A DNA stretch of 64,000 bases from CATOSP01 sp965216155 (GCA_965216155.1 CBDCFD010000006.1:558001-622000); one strand, 5' to 3'; shown: positions 26,521 to 36,095, numbered from the stretch's first letter. Made by a program: numbers and translations. Notes: generated by a model not told the origin, from the letters alone.

Positions 26521-27247
26521 TTGCAGAGATTAGTCCTATTCGACATAGATCAGACCCTGATCAGTATTGGAGGCGGCAACCGCCCACAGCGACAGGCACT
26601 AGACATTGCCTTTGAACACGTCCACGGTATCTCCAATGCATTTCAGGATGTTGCTTTTACCGGGGGGATGGACTTGCCCCTGATGGTTGAAGTTTACCGG
26701 AAGTGGGGCCTAATCACGGGCGGACCGGAGGACCTCCCCGACCTGTCCGACTTCAAAGGGGCCTACTTCGATCACTGGGGCCTACTTCGATCACTTGGCT
26801 AGACTCCTGGAGACCTGGAACGAGGGAGTAATATGACCGGGAGTGCCCAGCCTGCTCGAAGCTCTGGCCTTGGACTCCAGGGTCCAGTTAGGGTTGGAGA
26901 CCGGTAACTTCAGAGAGGCTGCCTTTATCAAACTCGGCAGGTACGGCCTAGATGTCTACTTTGAGGACGGAGGTTTCGGAGGAGATTACACTGAGAGGCG
27001 TCAGGTAGTTGCCGGCGCCATTGCCAGTTGCCAGGGCAAGTCCGGGCGGACCTATGGCCCTGGAGAGGTGTTTCTCATCGGTGACTCCACTTCAGATGTC
27101 GAAGCCGGCAATGCCAACGGGGTCCGGACTCTGGCTGTCGCGACTAGCTTCTATTCGGCAGAAGACCTGGCAAAGCTCAACCCCAGCTATGTTGCGACTG
27201 ACCTGTCCGATACGGACGCGGTTTTGGCCTTGCTGCTGGGGACGTAG
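26521..27247 (+). pseudogene. HAD-family hydrolase (phosphoglycolate phosphatase type), broken
   Basis: Motif I LVLFDIDQTLIS and cap sequence up to DFKGAYFDH are in the first frame from TTG 26521. A 19-bp tandem duplication (26758-26776 / 26777-26795) then shifts the frame to a stop at 26800. Without the duplication the frame reads AYFDHLARLLETWNEGVI and meets a second defect, TGA at 26834-26836, before PGVPSLLEALALDSRVQLGL, the TGNFREAA block and motif IV FLIGDSTSDVEAGNANG. Two independent lesions indicate real gene death. Confidence 0.85.
26758..26795 (+). repeat. 19-bp tandem duplication inside the HAD gene
   Basis: GGGGCCTACTTCGATCACT occurs twice head to tail. 19 bp is not a multiple of three, so the reading frame is lost. 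Confidence 0.95.
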
Positions 27248-27567
27248 CTGGACATAGACTTTGGGAACCAACTCGGGATGTTCCGGTGACCCAGGTGACG
27301 GGGGATCCTTCAGTTCGGTTGATAGGTCCGATCTATAGAAGTTCCTATGGTGGCCAATGCCTTCCTTTCACAGGAGACTTCCAACTCCGCCGCCCGGTGA
27401 CTGGTCACCGCCAGATAGGCGTAGGCTTGCATGGTCTAGGTGATGTGCCAGCGACAGCCTTCCCCCGTCTGTTTATAATGTCTACCAAAGCAATTGCGGC
27501 GCGACACTCCTGCCAAGGGAATTGACGTAAGGGCTGTCAATACGAACCGGACTTAAAGCCAAATCTT
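27248..27567. other. Gene-free gap
   Basis: No coding, RNA or repeat feature that I can support between the broken HAD gene and the VOC gene. Confidence 0.5.
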
Positions 27568-27588
27568 ATGCGGGCTACAGGAGGCGAT

Positions 27589-28026
27589 ATGGCAGTTTTG
27601 AATATTGAGGGTGTGACGCACTGGTCGATTCCGGTAAACGACCTGAACGAAGCGGAGGAGTTTTACGGGGATCTGTTGGGCCTCACTCCCAAAGGCAGGC
27701 TGGGCAACAACATCATGTCCTGTTTCAACGTGGGTGACCATAACATTCTGTTGTGCGAGCGCTCCAGCCCGGTGGAGGGACCCCTGGCTGAGGACGGAGG
27801 GGTGCACCATTCATTTACAGTATCGCCCGAAACTCTCAACGAGGCGTGCAGGGTGTTCCGCCAAAGGGGTATCAGGATCGACAATTTGACCTACCGGGGC
27901 CAGGGGTTCTTCACCGGCCGCGAGCTTTACTTCTACGATCCCAGCGGCAACCGGCTGGAATTGAGGGACCCGACTTGGACCCAGGGGATGCCAGAGCCTT
28001 CGTTCGAGGAACTGGCGGACGCCTAG
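27589..28026 (+). CDS. VOC/glyoxalase superfamily protein (dioxygenase-like)
   Basis: 145 residues from ATG 27589, which has AGGAGG 4 nt upstream. N-terminal VTHWSIPVNDLNEAEEFYGD (metal His), HHSFTVSPETLNEA in the middle and YFYDPSGNRLELRDPTW with the ligand Glu at the end, typical of extradiol-dioxygenase-like and fosfomycin-resistance-like VOC proteins. Substrate unknown. Confidence 0.88.
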   Translation: MAVLNIEGVTHWSIPVNDLNEAEEFYGDLLGLTPKGRLGNNIMSCFNVGDHNILLCERSSPVEGPLAEDGGVHHSFTVSPETLNEACRVFRQRGIRIDNLTYRGQGFFTGRELYFYDPSGNRLELRDPTWTQGMPEPSFEELADA

Positions 28027-28112
28027 GTAAGGACCTGGTCTGCTAACTCGCTACTCGCATTGCCACTGGAAACCGGCCGGCGACTGGGCCTTTGGTGTGT
28101 GTTGTCTGCTTC

Positions 28113-28590
28113 GGGGCGCCGTCAGCATCAACTTCTGTCATGGGATAGTGCCTCTGGACATAGGGCGATACGGGCTGTGACTCGCAAATGGGTAGTACTA
28201 GGATCGTTTGTCGCTATAGTTATCGCGATATCTGCAGCCGCAATTGCAGGGACCTCACCGGGTCAGAAAGGTCAATTTGAACATATATTTGACCGGGCTT
28301 CGGGGGATTCAGACATAATAGCTATCCTTGAGGGCGAAGAGGTCACCCGCGGAGAAATACGTCAGCGAGCTGATTATCTACAGGCAGTGGACCCTTCTTT
28401 CACCAACGAGCCGGCAGTGAGGGCGTTAATAGTGGAAGTGATAGACAGATTCATAATTCAAGCCGAAGTAGAGCGCCGCGGTGTTGTCCCCACCGAAGCG
28501 GAGGCGGAGGCTTACATGCAACCTCACAAAGACGCCTGCCTTGGACCCGAAGGGGAAACATGCCGTGAACACATAACAAAGTTAGGTCAC
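28113..28590 (+). repeat. Direct duplication of about 478 bp, copy 1
   Basis: Matches 30049-30526 almost base for base at constant offset (1936 bp), with scattered substitutions. It carries the 5' part of a SurA-like gene. Confidence 0.9.
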
Positions 28591-28626
28591 GATCTAGTTG
28601 TCCGCCATGGTTGTCTTGATGGATAA
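28177..28626 (+). CDS. SurA-like N-terminal domain protein, C-terminally truncated copy
   Basis: 149 residues from GTG 28177. A membrane anchor or uncleaved signal (WVVLGSFVAIVIAISAAAIAG) is followed by a SurA/foldase N-terminal helical domain (EEVTRGEIRQRADYLQAVDP, FIIQAEVERRGVVPTEAEAE). Homology to the other copy ends near 28590, and the tail LVVRHGCLDG is unrelated. The second half (DEYWDYALPEYRK... in copy 2) is missing, so this is probably a non-functional partial copy. No PPIase domain is present in either copy. Confidence 0.6.
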   Translation: MTRKWVVLGSFVAIVIAISAAAIAGTSPGQKGQFEHIFDRASGDSDIIAILEGEEVTRGEIRQRADYLQAVDPSFTNEPAVRALIVEVIDRFIIQAEVERRGVVPTEAEAEAYMQPHKDACLGPEGETCREHITKLGHDLVVRHGCLDG

Positions 28627-28627
28627 A

Positions 28628-28815
28628 ACGTCAGTCCGTTTGTGGCGTGCGTGCTGCCCTGCGGCCGCTCGGCCCACTTGGAACTGGGTTACGGCATCGG
28701 TACCGGCAAGCGGACGGTGCCGCTATGGCATGACGGTGACGAACCGGACATAACGCACAACGCCGTGGATAAGATAGTCTTCGAGGTGGCAGACATCGTT
28801 GCAGCCCTGGAGACC
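28628..28815 (+). pseudogene. Fragment of a nucleoside 2-deoxyribosyltransferase-like gene
   Basis: An open stretch encodes FVACVLPCGRSAHLELGYGI, then GTGKRTVPLW and DITHNAVDKIVFEVADIVAALE. The PCGRSAHLE(L)G(Y) signature, followed by a GK(x)T strand, fits the deoxyribosyltransferase-like fold found in phages and accessory regions. There is no start and no N-terminal domain, so it is a relic within the segment between the two SurA-like copies. Confidence 0.4.
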
Positions 28816-29023
28816 GGCGGCGAATTTCATGAGTATTTTGGACATGACATTCCGTCGTTCGGTAATTGGGATCAACGCACACCTGTGTGCTATTCTGGAA
28901 TCGTCGGCTATGGATGATTCTTCTGCTGATATCTTGGCTCGGGCTGTGGTGGCGAATCGTCGCGTTCCGGTGGTTGACCCATCCCATACTCCCCGACAAG
29001 GACACTAACCCGTTTGTCGCCAC

Positions 29024-29347
29024 GTGGACAAGGTGTACTGGGGTGCCCGGCCGGCAGAGAACCTGGCATGGAACGAGTACGGGTCCCAGTGGAGGCGAGA
29101 GCCTACTCTATATAAGTCATGGGACGGCAATTCGTGGGAAACGGAAGCATCGGTGGACGCCGGGCCTTGGCGAGCCTGCGGAAGTTCGGTTAATGGCCTG
29201 TGCTGGTGGAATCTGAACAACGACGTGACGCTGGAAGGCTCCGCCCGCGTGGACCAGCGACTCAGGTACGTCTTCTACTACAGCGCGGGCAACGATATGG
29301 GCACAGTTAAATGGCCCGGAAACTGGCGCCTGCATTATCTTGAATAG
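29024..29347 (+). CDS. Hypothetical protein
   Basis: 107 codons from GTG 29024. Rich in Trp and aromatic residues (WNEYGSQWRR, YKSWDGNSWE, CWWNLNNDV, WPGNWRLHYLE), with no signal peptide in this frame. An in-frame TAA at 29006 lies just upstream, so it may be the 3' part of a larger broken gene. It ends 14 bp before the next gene. Not recognised. Confidence 0.45.
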   Translation: MDKVYWGARPAENLAWNEYGSQWRREPTLYKSWDGNSWETEASVDAGPWRACGSSVNGLCWWNLNNDVTLEGSARVDQRLRYVFYYSAGNDMGTVKWPGNWRLHYLE

Positions 29348-29361
29348 AAGGAAGGTATCAA

Positions 29362-30009
29362 ATGGCTAGTAGCCAAACGCTAAGGTTGGGCCTTGTGTTG
29401 CTCATCGCCGCGGTGGTCGCTACGAGCGTCGTCGTCGCGATGTCGGTCTGGGCCGATGGACCCGCTGCCCCGGTCATCCCGGAATGGCCCCCGTTCACGA
29501 TGGTGTACGAGACCAATGGGGTCGTGTATTTGGTCGGGTCGTCCCCATCCGTGACCACCAGAGAGGTGCGGCGGCTGGAGTATCAGTCCCGGACCCAGTG
29601 GACCGACACCGTCGTCGAGGCCCCCACCATCACCACCACGGTGGGATCGTCCAGCAGGGTGGGTGCCTCCACACGGGTTAACGGCGACTCCTACACCGAG
29701 TCCAACGCCTCTGGCGAATCGACGTATGCGGAAACGGTTGGTGAGAACACAACGATGCTAACCGGCTCCATGCCGCCACCGTTCCCCATCGAGGACTCAC
29801 GCGTTGAGACCGAGCCTACCGTGACCAGCGCGAAGGTGTGCTTCAACGACGAATGCACCGAAAACGCCGCGGGCCTGCTGCACAGGAAGGCCAACGGAGC
29901 CGAGGTCGTGTACGTGGACGACGCCCGGGGTATTCCGCTGCGGGTGAACGACGTGTTCTTCGTGAAGGAGATCCATATCAAGGACGCCAAGCAACAGATC
30001 GCGCGGTAA
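29362..30009 (+). CDS. Hypothetical membrane-anchored or secreted protein
   Basis: 215 residues from ATG 29362 with AAGGAAGG upstream. One N-terminal hydrophobic segment (LGLVLLIAAVVATSVVVAMS) is followed by a Thr/Ser-rich extracytoplasmic domain, with a two-Cys motif VCFNDECTEN near residue 160. Not recognised. It sits between the two SurA-like copies. Confidence 0.6.
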   Translation: MASSQTLRLGLVLLIAAVVATSVVVAMSVWADGPAAPVIPEWPPFTMVYETNGVVYLVGSSPSVTTREVRRLEYQSRTQWTDTVVEAPTITTTVGSSSRVGASTRVNGDSYTESNASGESTYAETVGENTTMLTGSMPPPFPIEDSRVETEPTVTSAKVCFNDECTENAAGLLHRKANGAEVVYVDDARGIPLRVNDVFFVKEIHIKDAKQQIAR

Positions 30010-30048
30010 CGTGGTCACGTACGCCCCTCCCTGCCACTCACGCTAACT

Positions 30049-30526
30049 GGGGCGCGGTCAGCATCAACTTCTGGCATGGGATAGTGCCTCTGGATATAGG
30101 GCGATACGGGCTGTGACTCGCAAATGGGTAGTACTAGGATCGTTTGTCGCTATAGTTATCGCGATATCTGCAGCCGCAATTGCAGGGACCTCACCGGGTC
30201 AGAAAGGTCAATTTGAACATATACTTGACCGGGCTTCGTGGGATTCAGACGTAATAGCTATCGTTGAGGGCAAAGAGGTCACCCGCGGAGAAATACGTCA
30301 ACGAGCTGATTATCTACAGGCAGTGGACCCTTCTTTCACCAACGAGTCGGCAGTGAGGGCGTTAATAGTGGGAGTGATAGACAGATTCATAATTCAAGCA
30401 GAAGTAGAACGCCGCGGTGTCGTCCCCACCGAAGCGGAGGCGGAGGCTTTCATGCAACCACGCAAGGACGCCTGTCTTGGACCCAAAGGGGAGGAATGCC
30501 GTGAAAACATGAGATAGTTGGGTCTC
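30049..30526 (+). repeat. Direct duplication of about 478 bp, copy 2
   Basis: Second copy of 28113-28590. Here the gene runs on past the duplicated part. Confidence 0.9.
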
Positions 30527-30754
30527 ACCTTTGATGAGTATTGGGACTATGCACTGCCTGAATACCGAAAGCGCCTTGGAAAGGATAATCTCTTAAAAGC
30601 TGTCTTTGAAGAGATTAACTCACGAGATGCCGATAACGAACAAATCCTCAATCTAAGCGATACCTTCGAGGCCGAATTGCGCGCTGAGGCTGTGATCACC
30701 TGGAAGGATGAGGAGTTGGAAAGATTATTTCAGGAGGCGCTTGAGTCAAGATAA
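30113..30754 (+). pseudogene. SurA-like protein gene interrupted by an amber codon
   Basis: Same N-terminal anchor and SurA-like domain as copy 1 (GTG 30113), continuing in the same frame after TAG at 30515-30517 into GLTFDEYWDYALPEYRKRLG and AELRAEAVITWKDEELERLF, the normal C-terminal half. Copy 1 has AAG (Lys) where this copy has TAG, so a point mutation is the simplest explanation. Full length would be 213 residues. Confidence 0.7.
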
Positions 30755-30785
30755 ACCTTACTGTGGTAACCGAGCAGGAGTCACA

Positions 30786-31619
30786 ATGGCATCTACCATA
30801 GGCGCAGGCGACTTCAGGTACGAATACCAACCGGGATGGGCCCAGATGCCTAACGGTATGTCCCTGCAGGGGCCCAGCGGCGTGGCCGTCGACTCCATGG
30901 ACCGAGTGTACGTGTACCAGCGTCAGGGACCACCGGTGCTGGTGTTCGACCGCAACGGGCATTTCCTCGAGCCCTGGGAGCGCCGGAACGGCGTCCCTCT
31001 GGATGCCCACCACATCCACGTCGGCCCCGACGACACCGTCTATCTCACCGACCGCGACGCCCACCAGGTCCTGCTATACGACACCGCCGGAAATTTACAA
31101 CGGTCGCTGGGAACACGGGACCGCGCGGCAATGCAGGCGCCGTTTAACCACCCCGCCGACGTCTGCGTGGCCCCATCCGGGGAGCTATACGTCGCCGACG
31201 GCTACGGAAACTCCAGCGTTCATCGGTTCAGCGCCACAGGAGATTACATAAGCAGTTTCGGCAGCCCCGGCAGCGGCCCCGGCCAGTTCCGGGTGCCCCA
31301 CAGCGTCCGCGTGTCCCAGGACGGGCGGGTCTACGTGGCCGACCGCGAGAACCACAGGGTGCAGGTGTTCTCGACAGAGGGCGAATTTCAAGCCGAATGG
31401 ACCGATTTCAAGTGCCCCATGGGCGTCCACATCGACGCCAACCAGGTGGTCTACGTCACCGACCAGATCCCCCGCATCAGCATATTCACCCTTGACGGCG
31501 AACTGCTGGCCCGCGGCCGGACCTTCGAGGGAGCCCACCAAGTCTACACCGACTCCCAGGGCAGCATCTATGGCATAGACACCGCCAACCAGCGAGTTCA
31601 GAAACTAGCGAAGCTCTGA
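30786..31619 (+). CDS. NHL-repeat beta-propeller protein
   Basis: 277 residues from ATG 30786, AGGAG 5 nt upstream. Repeated NHL blades: GPSGVAVDSMDRVYVYQRQG, FNHPADVCVAPSGELYVADG, FRVPHSVRVSQDGRVYVADR followed by ENHRVQVF, and a last degenerate blade. Related to peptidylglycine alpha-amidating lyase-like propellers. There is no signal peptide. Its role is unknown; it converges on the SDR gene with a 19-bp gap. Confidence 0.85.
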   Translation: MASTIGAGDFRYEYQPGWAQMPNGMSLQGPSGVAVDSMDRVYVYQRQGPPVLVFDRNGHFLEPWERRNGVPLDAHHIHVGPDDTVYLTDRDAHQVLLYDTAGNLQRSLGTRDRAAMQAPFNHPADVCVAPSGELYVADGYGNSSVHRFSATGDYISSFGSPGSGPGQFRVPHSVRVSQDGRVYVADRENHRVQVFSTEGEFQAEWTDFKCPMGVHIDANQVVYVTDQIPRISIFTLDGELLARGRTFEGAHQVYTDSQGSIYGIDTANQRVQKLAKL

Positions 31620-31638
31620 CGCGACTCTGCTGAGAGGG

Positions 31639-32460
31639 TTAAGCGTCTCCAGGAGACCAAATCCAGTACCTGGAAACGGCGCCGGCATCCACGCGCAGGT
31701 CGAATCCGGTAATCATTTCAGAGTCGTCGGACGCCAGGAAGACCGCAGCCTTGCCATAATGTGTTGGGCTGGGGAGCTTGAGCAAGGGCGCGCCTCTGCT
31801 GGCGTCTGGTAGTAGTCCCGCGGCACGCCGTCCAAAGCGGGGTCCCGGCCAGTTTACACCCCATCTGGCGGCCCGCTCCTGTCCTTCCGATTGGTCGGTG
31901 GCAGTCGGTGTCAAGCTGTTGACACGAATGCCGTACTCGGCCAATTCCATGGCCACCGACCGGGTGAAGTTGAGCAGTCCGGCCTTGGCGGTCCCGTAGC
32001 CCACGTTGCCGGGCTCGCCCTGATGGCCTGCGGTGGAAATGATGTTGATGATGTTGCCCTTTCGATTCTGCTGGATCATCAAATGAGCCACGTGCTTGGT
32101 GAATAAAAACGCGCCAGTGAGAATAATGTCAGTCTGGCGGCGCCACTCGTTTACCGGCATGTTCAACACGCCCTTGAAGTTGAACAGGGCCGCGCCGTTC
32201 ACCAGAATGTCCACACCCCCAAACCGTTCTTCGGCCCTGGCTATGGCGGCGACCACCTGTTCCTCGTCGGTTACGTCGCAGCCTACGCCCATGGCATCAT
32301 GCGCCTCGGCAGCAATAGCCGAGGCGCATTTCTCGGCGTAATCCTCGCGGATATCGGCGCAAACCAGGTTGGCGCCCTCCCGGGCCAACTCCTCGGCGAT
32401 ACCGCCCATGATGTTGGGACTCGTGCCCGTCACCAGCGCCGTTTTACCTTCGAGTTTCAA
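31639..32460 (-). CDS. SDR-family oxidoreductase
   Basis: 273 residues. Cofactor site TALVTGTSPNIMGGIAEELA and DVTDEEQV, NAG-equivalent LVNGAA, catalytic Ser in NIISTAG and the YxxxK pair in VGYGTAKAG. It follows the Rieske beta subunit by 51 bp on the same strand, so it may act on the cis-dihydrodiol made by the dioxygenase. That pairing is inferred from operon context. The loop in the cofactor motif (SPNIMGG) is longer than the usual GxxxGxG. Confidence 0.88.
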   Translation of the reverse strand: MKLEGKTALVTGTSPNIMGGIAEELAREGANLVCADIREDYAEKCASAIAAEAHDAMGVGCDVTDEEQVVAAIARAEERFGGVDILVNGAALFNFKGVLNMPVNEWRRQTDIILTGAFLFTKHVAHLMIQQNRKGNIINIISTAGHQGEPGNVGYGTAKAGLLNFTRSVAMELAEYGIRVNSLTPTATDQSEGQERAARWGVNWPGPRFGRRAAGLLPDASRGAPLLKLPSPTHYGKAAVFLASDDSEMITGFDLRVDAGAVSRYWIWSPGDA

Positions 32461-32511
32461 TCCTTAGCCTCTACCACTCGGGTATTTCGACGAATCGAAC
32501 TGCCCGGGCGT

Positions 32512-33006
32512 TCAAAAGATGATGCTAACCGCACCGTGCCAGGAAAGGGCTTCCAAATCCAGCACCGCGCGGCGGTACGCTATTTTCAAGTCCTCGCCGT
32601 CCCGCCGCAAGGTGTAGTCGATGCTGCCGACGTAAGGCGCTCCCTCGCCGTTACGGAACCGATAGACCAGGACGTTTGAGGTGACCGAGAGCTCACAATC
32701 GTTGGTTTCTTCAACCCGCACGTTGGAAACAAATCGGCGAGTCCGAGACCACGGGTACTCGCGGTGGGCATGGCGGCTATTCAACCGCACCGCCCGGGCG
32801 CGCAAACGGGTGATGTCGTCGTCGATGAACACCAAGTCGCGCTTGGGGTCCCCTTCCGGCAAATCGGTGGTGGGGACCACGTACCGGGCATCTTCGGTGA
32901 ACAAATTGACCCAGTCGTCCAAGCGCCATTCATCCAGAAGCGCCGCTTCTTTAAACAGGAAATCCTCTACCAGTTCGCGCAACGTGGGCTTGTTAGCGGC
33001 CGTCAT
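32512..33006 (-). CDS. Aromatic-ring-hydroxylating dioxygenase, beta subunit
   Basis: 164 residues, the small non-catalytic subunit of Rieske dioxygenases. EDFLFKEAALLDEWRLDDWV, FTEDARYVVPTTD, DDITRLRARAVRL and the NVRVEETND block are typical. It starts 23 bp after the alpha subunit stop. Downstream is the SDR. Confidence 0.92.
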   Translation of the reverse strand: MTAANKPTLRELVEDFLFKEAALLDEWRLDDWVNLFTEDARYVVPTTDLPEGDPKRDLVFIDDDITRLRARAVRLNSRHAHREYPWSRTRRFVSNVRVEETNDCELSVTSNVLVYRFRNGEGAPYVGSIDYTLRRDGEDLKIAYRRAVLDLEALSWHGAVSIIF

Positions 33007-33029
33007 CGTTCACCTGGTCCGGTGGTGCG

Positions 33030-34355
33030 TTAGTCGTCTGTTCCCGAAGCCATCGCGGCTTCCGTTTCCGTGGGCTGCCCGTCCTGTACGTCGGTCTTTC
33101 TCAGGCCTTGCATATTAGCGTGCCATTGCCGCCAGAATCCCCGCATCTGGAGCTCATCTGCCGATTGGGCGGGCCTGAGCATACCCCTGGATATGTCGGA
33201 CCACTCGGTTTCGGTGGCGCGGAAGCCGGCCTGACACGATTCCAGAGCTTCCACATCATCGGGGGTGGCAAAGCCGCCCGGTCCCAAGAAGGTTAGGAAG
33301 CTGTCCACTCGATTGGACAGCGTGGCCTCGGATTCCTCCATTGGGACGAGGTGCCAGGCTGTTACGTTCATATTGTCCGGGGCCAGAGGCTCGAAATACC
33401 TGATTGTGATGGCCATGATGTCGTTGATGACCAAGTTGGGATAGATGATCAGGTTTCGGGAAGTATCGGCCATCCGGTAGGCGCGCTCTTCTCCGTATTT
33501 CTCGACTAGCCGCTGACGGACTCGCGTCATAGGTTCCTTGGAGTCCTCGCCGAACAGCGGGTGCCAATGGGCGATCGGGCGGCCGTTCCGCGCTGCGGTT
33601 TCGATCACGCAATGGCCATTACCCAAGGCTCTCGCAACGCCGGGGAGGCGGGTTGCCATCGATTCCCCGCTGTCGTCGGTCCCGAGACTGGAGATGTAAT
33701 CCAGATAAGTCTGATGAGTCGGGACCAGGTGATATCCGTCGAGGCTGTTTTCAACCAAGAGCTTCCAGTTGGCTTTCATGGTGTACTTGTTGGAACCAGG
33801 GACTACCCGCATCCCTACCTCGGCCTGGTCTACGATCAGGTCAAGGTAGTCTTTGGCTCCCGCCAGATAAGTGACCAAGTCATCGACATACGAGTTGAAA
33901 CTCACGAAGAAAAAGCCCCGGTAGCTTTCAACCCTGGGCGGTTCCTTCAGTCCCAGCTCGCTCCGGTCGAAATACGGGCCGTAGGCGTCTTCGCCGGGGA
34001 CGCCGATCAGCTCTCCATTGGTGTTGAACGACCAAGCGTGATAGAAGCATTGCAGGACTTCGGCGTTCCCCGTGTCGCGGCGGCAGATCAAAGCGCCCCG
34101 GTGGGGACAGGAATTGAGGAACACCCGTACTTGACCATCCTTGCCACGGGCAAAGAAAAGCGGCCGACCAGCTACTGTGCGGCGCCGGTAGTCTCCAGGG
34201 CTCCTCACTTCCGACTCGTGTCCCAGGTAGAGCCAGCATCGGTTGAAGATTTGTTCCTGTTCCCGCTGGAACAAATCTATGGAGGTCATCGACGACCGGT
34301 GAACCCTGAAAATTCCCCTCCGGCGGTCGTCGATGATCAGGTCTTTAATTTCCAT
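33030..34355 (-). CDS. Aromatic-ring-hydroxylating dioxygenase, Rieske alpha subunit
   Basis: 441 residues. Rieske [2Fe-2S] motif C83-P-H85-X17-C103-F-Y-H106. The mononuclear iron site has H209 and H214 with the bridging Asp206 (LDGYHLVPTH). The ring-oxygenase catalytic domain is complete. With the beta subunit and the SDR it forms an aromatic-degradation operon on the minus strand. No ferredoxin or reductase gene lies nearby, so electron-transfer partners must be encoded elsewhere. The substrate cannot be told. Confidence 0.94.
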   Translation of the reverse strand: MEIKDLIIDDRRRGIFRVHRSSMTSIDLFQREQEQIFNRCWLYLGHESEVRSPGDYRRRTVAGRPLFFARGKDGQVRVFLNSCPHRGALICRRDTGNAEVLQCFYHAWSFNTNGELIGVPGEDAYGPYFDRSELGLKEPPRVESYRGFFFVSFNSYVDDLVTYLAGAKDYLDLIVDQAEVGMRVVPGSNKYTMKANWKLLVENSLDGYHLVPTHQTYLDYISSLGTDDSGESMATRLPGVARALGNGHCVIETAARNGRPIAHWHPLFGEDSKEPMTRVRQRLVEKYGEERAYRMADTSRNLIIYPNLVINDIMAITIRYFEPLAPDNMNVTAWHLVPMEESEATLSNRVDSFLTFLGPGGFATPDDVEALESCQAGFRATETEWSDISRGMLRPAQSADELQMRGFWRQWHANMQGLRKTDVQDGQPTETEAAMASGTDD

Positions 34356-34554
34356 AAATTCACACGTATCCCCCAGAGTTGATTCATCCTATGTCACAGG
34401 CTCCAAGTTGGTCATCGACGGTGGAAGGACCGCTCAATAGCCCCCTCCCAACGCGTTGGACAATGGATATACCGCCCCCGGAATGTCTATGCTCCAAGAC
34501 GACCCGCTGCCCACATACCCACAACAGGCCCCGTGGCCTGCCTCATCAGGTATT

Positions 34555-35178
34555 TTACTCTTTTAATCGATTTATGGCGCGCTCCAGCTTCTCAATGGTT
34601 ACCTCTTGTTTAGTGCGGGAATCCTCCCACTTGTCCCCCTTGGGCGAAAGCTTGCCTAATCCAGTGCCGGTGATCGCTTGATAATAGGTTTTTCGGTAAA
34701 GCCCTTGGGACCGGGTGTCCAGGGTTTTCGGAAAACTCATCACCCTGTAGGCTCTCCAAAAACAACAGGACTCGGTCGTCAGTTCCCCACTCTGGTACAC
34801 TGCGCCCCTCAATCATCGTGGAGCTGTCCCTCGCGGCTGCGCCCGCCTCAATCAGGACCGCTATCCGTTTGGCGAGACCTTATTTAGGATAGAGGAATTT
34901 TTCAACCGTGAGTTCGAAGTCCTTGAACAAGAAATCGAATCGCGGAGGTTCCTCGTTTTCACCAGGTTGTCTCTTGCTGCCTAAGTCCTTGGTGAAAGAT
35001 ACAATGACCACAGCGTCGGAACGCTTTACCATAGCCTCCAGGTCCCAGTTGGGCCGATTGCCACGAATTACTATCACCTCTTGCCAACCCCCAGACGTCT
35101 CTTCCACTGCCCCGTCTGGGGAGGAGCACCCGCCAAAGGTAGGATCAAGGCTACGATCATCGCCCTCAAAGCTACCAT
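34555..35178 (-). pseudogene. Decayed lipoprotein gene
   Basis: Starts at ATG 35178 with a signal MVALRAMIVALILPLAG, then a one-base shift near 35125 to reach CSSPDGAVEETSGGW (lipobox Cys). TAA at 34880-34882 follows FLYPK, and the same frame continues GLAKRIAVLIEAGAAA and DDRVLLFLES. Another shift near 34700 leads to YRKTYYQAITGTGLGKL and ends VTIEKLERAINRLKE. Three lesions in about 620 bp. I do not recognise the family beyond a small secreted protein. 34379-34554 holds nothing clear. Confidence 0.65.
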
Positions 35179-35241
35179 GCGGATGAGTACACTGACTCCA
35201 GGTCCTCGCATAATCGATCTCCTTGCTATTACATCGGTAGA

Positions 35242-35880
35242 TTAATCTGAGCCGTAGTTTGCCCCGACGCTTACTGCCCCATAAATTGCCTGAATACCGT
35301 CTATGTCAACGTCACATAACGTACGGTCCGTCCCGTGGGTAAGCCACATGGCACAATCATGGTCCCAAGGCGCGAAATAAGAAACGTGGTTAAGAATGAG
35401 CCGATGTCCGAACTCGTGAAGGGCTATAGTTTTCACGTCAAAGGTATCTTCATCGCAATCATAACAATCGTCGAAGCTGTAACGGGTATTGAAGTAGGTA
35501 TCGGATGCGCTGACCCAACAATAGCGGTCGCCGTCGATGTTACCGAAAAGGAGAGTGAACGAGGTAATCGCCTGATTAGTAATGTAGTTATTTGTCATCT
35601 TAGTCCAATCGTTGTTGGAAGTTGAGTCCGCGACGAAGGTGAAGTCGGCATTCACGGAAGGATCATTCCAGGTGCCACTGGCGAGAAGTATTTCGCTCTG
35701 CCACCAGAGCGGGAAATTACCATGAATCAAGTCAAAGTTTACGCTATGACTTTCCACTGACGCGGCGATATTGTTAGGGCAATAGTATAAATTGTAGGCC
35801 GAAATCGGCGAAGAAGCCCAGAACAAGATAGCTACAGCTACAAATAGAATGGTGCTGGATAAAACGTAAAATCGTCCCAT
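35242..35880 (-). CDS. Matrixin-like zinc metalloprotease, secreted
   Basis: 212 residues from ATG 35880 (GAGGAG about 10 nt upstream). An N-terminal membrane/signal segment (STILFVAVAILFWASSPISA) is followed by a short catalytic domain with HEFGHRLILNH, the HExxHxxxxxH zinc signature of metzincins. The usual Gly at position 8 is Ile here. Small for the family, without a propeptide, like the matrixin-type proteases of environmental bacteria. Base composition is AT-richer than its neighbours, which suggests acquisition. Confidence 0.75.
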   Translation of the reverse strand: MGRFYVLSSTILFVAVAILFWASSPISAYNLYYCPNNIAASVESHSVNFDLIHGNFPLWWQSEILLASGTWNDPSVNADFTFVADSTSNNDWTKMTNNYITNQAITSFTLLFGNIDGDRYCWVSASDTYFNTRYSFDDCYDCDEDTFDVKTIALHEFGHRLILNHVSYFAPWDHDCAMWLTHGTDRTLCDVDIDGIQAIYGAVSVGANYGSD

Positions 35881-36095
35881 GGGGAAACATCTCCTCGTAA
35901 GTAACGACTTGAACCCCTTGCAGTTGCTTGAGTCAGCCCATGGCTGAAGCAACTCGCCTGTTGGACCGGTGCCTTACAAGCTTCCAGCAGGATTGCAGTT
36001 GTCCAAGCCTCTCGACCTGGACCCACGTACATACACTTCGACCTCAGGGCAAACGCATTCTCCAAGTAATGGAGTAGAGTGGTAAGATTCAGAGG

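Noticed and set aside
28060..28176. N-terminal extension of the SurA-like copy 1
   Set aside because: Copy 2 has the same GTG start region but a different upstream sequence, so the extension is not conserved and the GTG at 28177 is preferred.
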